A stretch of 64,000 nucleotides of DNA, taken from NCBI RefSeq assembly GCF_009846755.1, contig NZ_AQOR01000001.1, forward strand, positions 186,001 through 250,000, written 5' to 3'. Made by a program: the position numbers and the translations under genes. The notes below the pieces were generated by a model. That model was not told where the DNA came from, did not search any database, and saw nothing but the letters and a program-made list of their open reading frames with translations. This document shows positions 61,514 to 64,000 of this stretch, piece by piece. Origin of the DNA: Alcanivorax sp. S71-1-4. Lineage in GTDB: Bacteria > Pseudomonadota > Gammaproteobacteria > Pseudomonadales > Alcanivoracaceae. Position 1 is the first letter of the stretch, and each line of letters starts with the position of its first letter.

Positions 61514-61841
61514 GGTGATCTCCCATGACGTGTCGTGTGCCGAAATGGTGCGCAGGACCATGCGATGCACGATATCAGTGCGCATTCGGGTGTCCGTGCT
61601 CTGCGTCTGTGCGCCAGGCGCGGGACGATGCGCAATGTAAATCAGTGGCTTGCAGGATCAGACGGGAAAGCCTGTGTCATCAGGTGGCCACCGCCGACGC
61701 TGCATGCCGCTGCGCTGTGCCATAAAGATGCACAAAGCGTGCCTGAAATGGTGCGATGCACTGTTATCTGGCGTGCCGGGGGCGAACGAAAGGCCGGCAG
61801 GGGAGGTGGCGGCTGGGGGGGGCGGCACCGGGGCGGTGCAG
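61514..61841 (-). other. 328-bp upstream region of amtB
   Basis: No gene is visible here. An imperfect TGCAC-N7-GTGCG inverted repeat (61566-61582) resembles the NtrC-binding half-site arrangement. A GGCAC sequence nearer the start has no proper -12 partner, so a sigma-54 promoter cannot be confirmed. The rest shows no hairpins or repeats. Confidence 0.3.
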
Positions 61842-62519
61842 TCAGGGCGTGCCGAACAGTGCTTTCATGCGCGGCAGGTGTTCGCTCAGTTCGAAACTGA
61901 TGTCCCGCGCCAGCACATCCAGCAGCACGATGGCGTTGACCGCCGCATCGGAGTCGCCGGCATCGGCCAGGCGCCGGGCAAAGCTCCGGTTGAGCTGGTT
62001 CAGGTTGGTGTAGAGGCGCTCCATGGTGGCGGCGACGTCGTGCCCGTCGCGCCCGGCCAGGTATTCGCGCAACAGCAGCACGGACAGCGCCCGGGTGAAG
62101 GTTTCTTCTTCTGTGGCCAGAGGCAGGTGGTGCAGTGCCATCGGGTGCAGCGGCCGTGTGTGCGGGCAATCGCTGAGCGCACTGATCAGCCCCAGCAGTG
62201 AACTCAAAGCCCGCTGCAGAGTGGTGTCGGCATGGTAGCGGCGCTGCGGGGTGTCCACCGTGAGCGTGACCGGTTCATAGGAGCGGCCGTCCCGCAGGCC
62301 GGTAAAGGCCTGGGCGATGTTGACCGCGACCGGGCAGAACGGGTGCTCTGCCGGGTCCAGGGTGCAATGGCTGCACTGGTGATGTGTGAGGGCCGCCCAG
62401 GCCGGCGGTGTGAAGCCTGCGCCCGGGCGCAGACGCTGGTCGCTTGGGTCCGGCCGCACCGGAATGCGGTCTGCGCGTCCGTCGGCATACGTGAGGTGAT
62501 AGGTCAGCTCATACGCCAT
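61842..62519 (-). CDS. helical protein with Cys cluster, kinase neighbour, unknown
   Basis: A 225-residue soluble protein. Near residue 50 it has a CX2CX9C cluster with His residues in HHQCSHCTLDPAEHPFC, plausible as a small metal site. The rest is helical with many Leu and Arg. I recognise no family by name. Its start overlaps the end of the PAS histidine kinase gene by 11 bp, so the two are co-translated. A role as the kinase's output or accessory partner is an inference only; no receiver domain is present. Confidence 0.6.
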   Translation of the reverse strand: MAYELTYHLTYADGRADRIPVRPDPSDQRLRPGAGFTPPAWAALTHHQCSHCTLDPAEHPFCPVAVNIAQAFTGLRDGRSYEPVTLTVDTPQRRYHADTTLQRALSSLLGLISALSDCPHTRPLHPMALHHLPLATEEETFTRALSVLLLREYLAGRDGHDVAATMERLYTNLNQLNRSFARRLADAGDSDAAVNAIVLLDVLARDISFELSEHLPRMKALFGTP

Positions 62520-64000
62520 GGGGACGCTGCGCCTTCTGGCCGGACAGGGAGGGCGGCAGCGGGGTGCTCAGGCCAGGCTGCGATGTTGCGGCATGCAGCA
62601 GCGGCAGGCGGATGCTGAAATGTGCCCCTTCGCCCGGCGCGCTGTGGACGCTGATTTCGCCCTGGTGGCGCTGGACGATATCGTGCGAAATGGCCAGCCC
62701 CAGGCCGGTGCCTTCGCCCACCGGCTTGGTAGTGAAAAAAGGTTCGAACAGGGTGGCCATGTGCTCCGGCTGAATGCCGGGGCCATTGTCGGTGACCTCA
62801 ATGATCAGATGCGGGCCGCTGCTGCGGGTGCGAATCTGTATCACGCCCGGTACGGGCTGGCTCTGCTGTGCCTGCATGGCCTGTGCGGCATTCACCACGA
62901 GGTTGAGCAGCACCTGTGTGAGCTGGGATTCCGAACCGCTGATTTGCGCCTTGGCTGCATCCAGTGTCACATCCAGTTTTATCTGCCGGCGCAGTTCGTG
63001 GCGTGCCAGATTCAGCGCCGTTTCGATGCACTTGTGCACGTCCACCGCTGTAAAGGCGTCGGCGCCCTCATGGGAAAAACTCTTCAGGTCGCTGATGATT
63101 TTGCGAATGCGCTGGATGCCGTCACGGGTTTCCTGCATCAGGGCGGGGTAATCCTCCACGGCGTAGGTAATGTCGTCGCGGTTGTGCGGGGCGTCGGCGG
63201 GCGGAAACAGCTCGCTGACCTGATCCGGCGGCAGTTTGGCACTGGCACGAATGGCAAACGCGGAGAGGGTTTCCAGGTACTCGCCCAGGCGGTTGATGTT
63301 GGCGCTGACGTAGGCGATCGGATTATTGATCTCATGGGCGATGCCGGCGGAAATCACCCCCAGGGAAGCCATTTTCTCTGAGTGCAGCAGCATGTTCTCT
63401 GCCCGGTGCAGGGAGGCTTCCTTGCTGCGCACTTCGCGGCGCAGGGCATCGTTCTGCTGGTGGAAGCGGGTGACATCGGTGCCGAAATAGATATAGCCGG
63501 TGTCCACCTCGGTGATGAACGACAGCGGAAACACGAAGGTATCGACCCAGCGTACGCTGCCTTCCCGTGTGCGCAGGCAGAGCTGGCCGTGCCAGACCCG
63601 CTCCTGTTGCAGTGTGCGGCGCATGTCGCTGGCGGCGTCGGCATGGATGGCGCGTACGCCGACGTCTTTCTGGTGGCGGCCAACCAGTTCTGTCAGCGGG
63701 GTGCCGCTGAGGCTGACCAGCTTGTCGTTGGCGTAAGTCAGCACGCCGTGGAGATCGGTGGTGAAGACGCAGTACTGGTCGATGATCCTCGCCAGCGGCC
63801 CGAGCACGTTGCGATTGATGTCGTAGGCGTCGGCACTGGTTTCGATCAGGCGCAGCTTGGCGCCGAACACGCTGCTGGTGAGCGAGGAAAATTCCGCCAG
63901 CCGGGCTTCGACTTTCAATGAGGCGCGATAGGTGCGGTGCATGAAGAACACCACCACCAGCATGATCAGCAGAGAGGCAATGATGTATAACCCGCTGCTT
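62509..64000 (-). CDS. PAS-domain sensor histidine kinase, 5' truncated
   Basis: The reading frame stays open to the window edge; 497 residues are visible. They begin in the end of a hydrophobic helix (LYIIASLLIMLVVVFFMH). A PAS domain follows, with IDQYCVFTTDLHGVLTYAN and a PAC-like GTDVTRFHQQ. The HisKA helix has the phosphoacceptor His in GIAHEINNPIAYVSANI. The ATPase has LLNLVVNAAQAM (N box), DNGPGIQPEHMATLF (G1) and GTGLGLAISHDIVQRHQG (G2). All boxes are intact, so it should be an active kinase. No cognate response regulator is in the window. Confidence 0.9.
   Translation of the reverse strand, partial: SSGLYIIASLLIMLVVVFFMHRTYRASLKVEARLAEFSSLTSSVFGAKLRLIETSADAYDINRNVLGPLARIIDQYCVFTTDLHGVLTYANDKLVSLSGTPLTELVGRHQKDVGVRAIHADAASDMRRTLQQERVWHGQLCLRTREGSVRWVDTFVFPLSFITEVDTGYIYFGTDVTRFHQQNDALRREVRSKEASLHRAENMLLHSEKMASLGVISAGIAHEINNPIAYVSANINRLGEYLETLSAFAIRASAKLPPDQVSELFPPADAPHNRDDITYAVEDYPALMQETRDGIQRIRKIISDLKSFSHEGADAFTAVDVHKCIETALNLARHELRRQIKLDVTLDAAKAQISGSESQLTQVLLNLVVNAAQAMQAQQSQPVPGVIQIRTRSSGPHLIIEVTDNGPGIQPEHMATLFEPFFTTKPVGEGTGLGLAISHDIVQRHQGEISVHSAPGEGAHFSIRLPLLHAATSQPGLSTPLPPSLSGQKAQRPHGV

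Overview
The window looks like a chromosomal segment of a high-GC gammaproteobacterium. The gene content (gcvT-H-PA-PB, rppH-ptsP, lgt-thyA-folA, argH-algZ-algR, lysA/lptM, dapF-DUF484-xerC, FadL-like outer-membrane proteins, HemP) fits the Pseudomonadales/Oceanospirillales, and an Alcanivorax-like organism is my best guess. That placement is an inference from family recognition and synteny, not from a search. I saw no rRNA, tRNA, CRISPR array, transposase or prophage.

Layout: 1-4.2 kb holds a truncated FadL-like outer-membrane protein and a large Ig-like lipoprotein. 4.3-8.8 kb is a complete glycine cleavage operon with a split P-protein. 9.6-13.2 kb (minus strand) is an envelope module: RHH-like protein, PspA, YqiJ and flotillin. 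13.5-20.2 kb carries a ZIP transporter, a cysteine-rich lipoprotein, a SnoaL-like protein behind a MerR-type promoter, RlmI, a P-loop ATPase and a small beta-barrel. 20.4-30.7 kb carries an enoyl-CoA isomerase-like enzyme, an imelysin-like lipoprotein, a HAD enzyme, rppH-ptsP, an NRDE protein, a TSUP transporter and lgt-thyA-folA. 30.9-35.3 kb holds OsmC, a YciC-like membrane protein, Fur-regulated hemP with a HemS-like gene, yqcC and a HAD phosphatase. 35.4-38.2 kb looks accessory: parDE, a chromosomal aadA-like gene, a MAPEG protein and a small secreted protein.

38.5-52.9 kb contains carbonic anhydrase and the dapF-DUF484-xerC group. This is separated from lptM-lysA by about 9 kb carrying a ferritin-like metal-dependent hydrolase, an AI-2E transporter, a cstA / CC-tailed small protein / ArsA-ATPase operon and a DUF748 protein. 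53-64 kb has TetR/SRPBCC, argH, algZ-algR, a TRL-like lipoprotein, a second SRPBCC protein, a DUF4282 protein, a quinone-oxidoreductase-like enzyme, an ammonium transporter, and a PAS histidine kinase that runs off the window.

Three same-orientation copies of a 167-168 bp palindromic repeat each sit between convergent genes (21.2, 30.7 and 43.2 kb), and one supplies the folA stop codon. A different 152 bp terminal-inverted-repeat element lies at 44.5 kb. The candidates I find least explained are the CstA/CC-tail/ArsA operon, the RHH-PspA-YqiJ-flotillin module with its 14-bp palindrome, and the CX3C-ladder lipoprotein.
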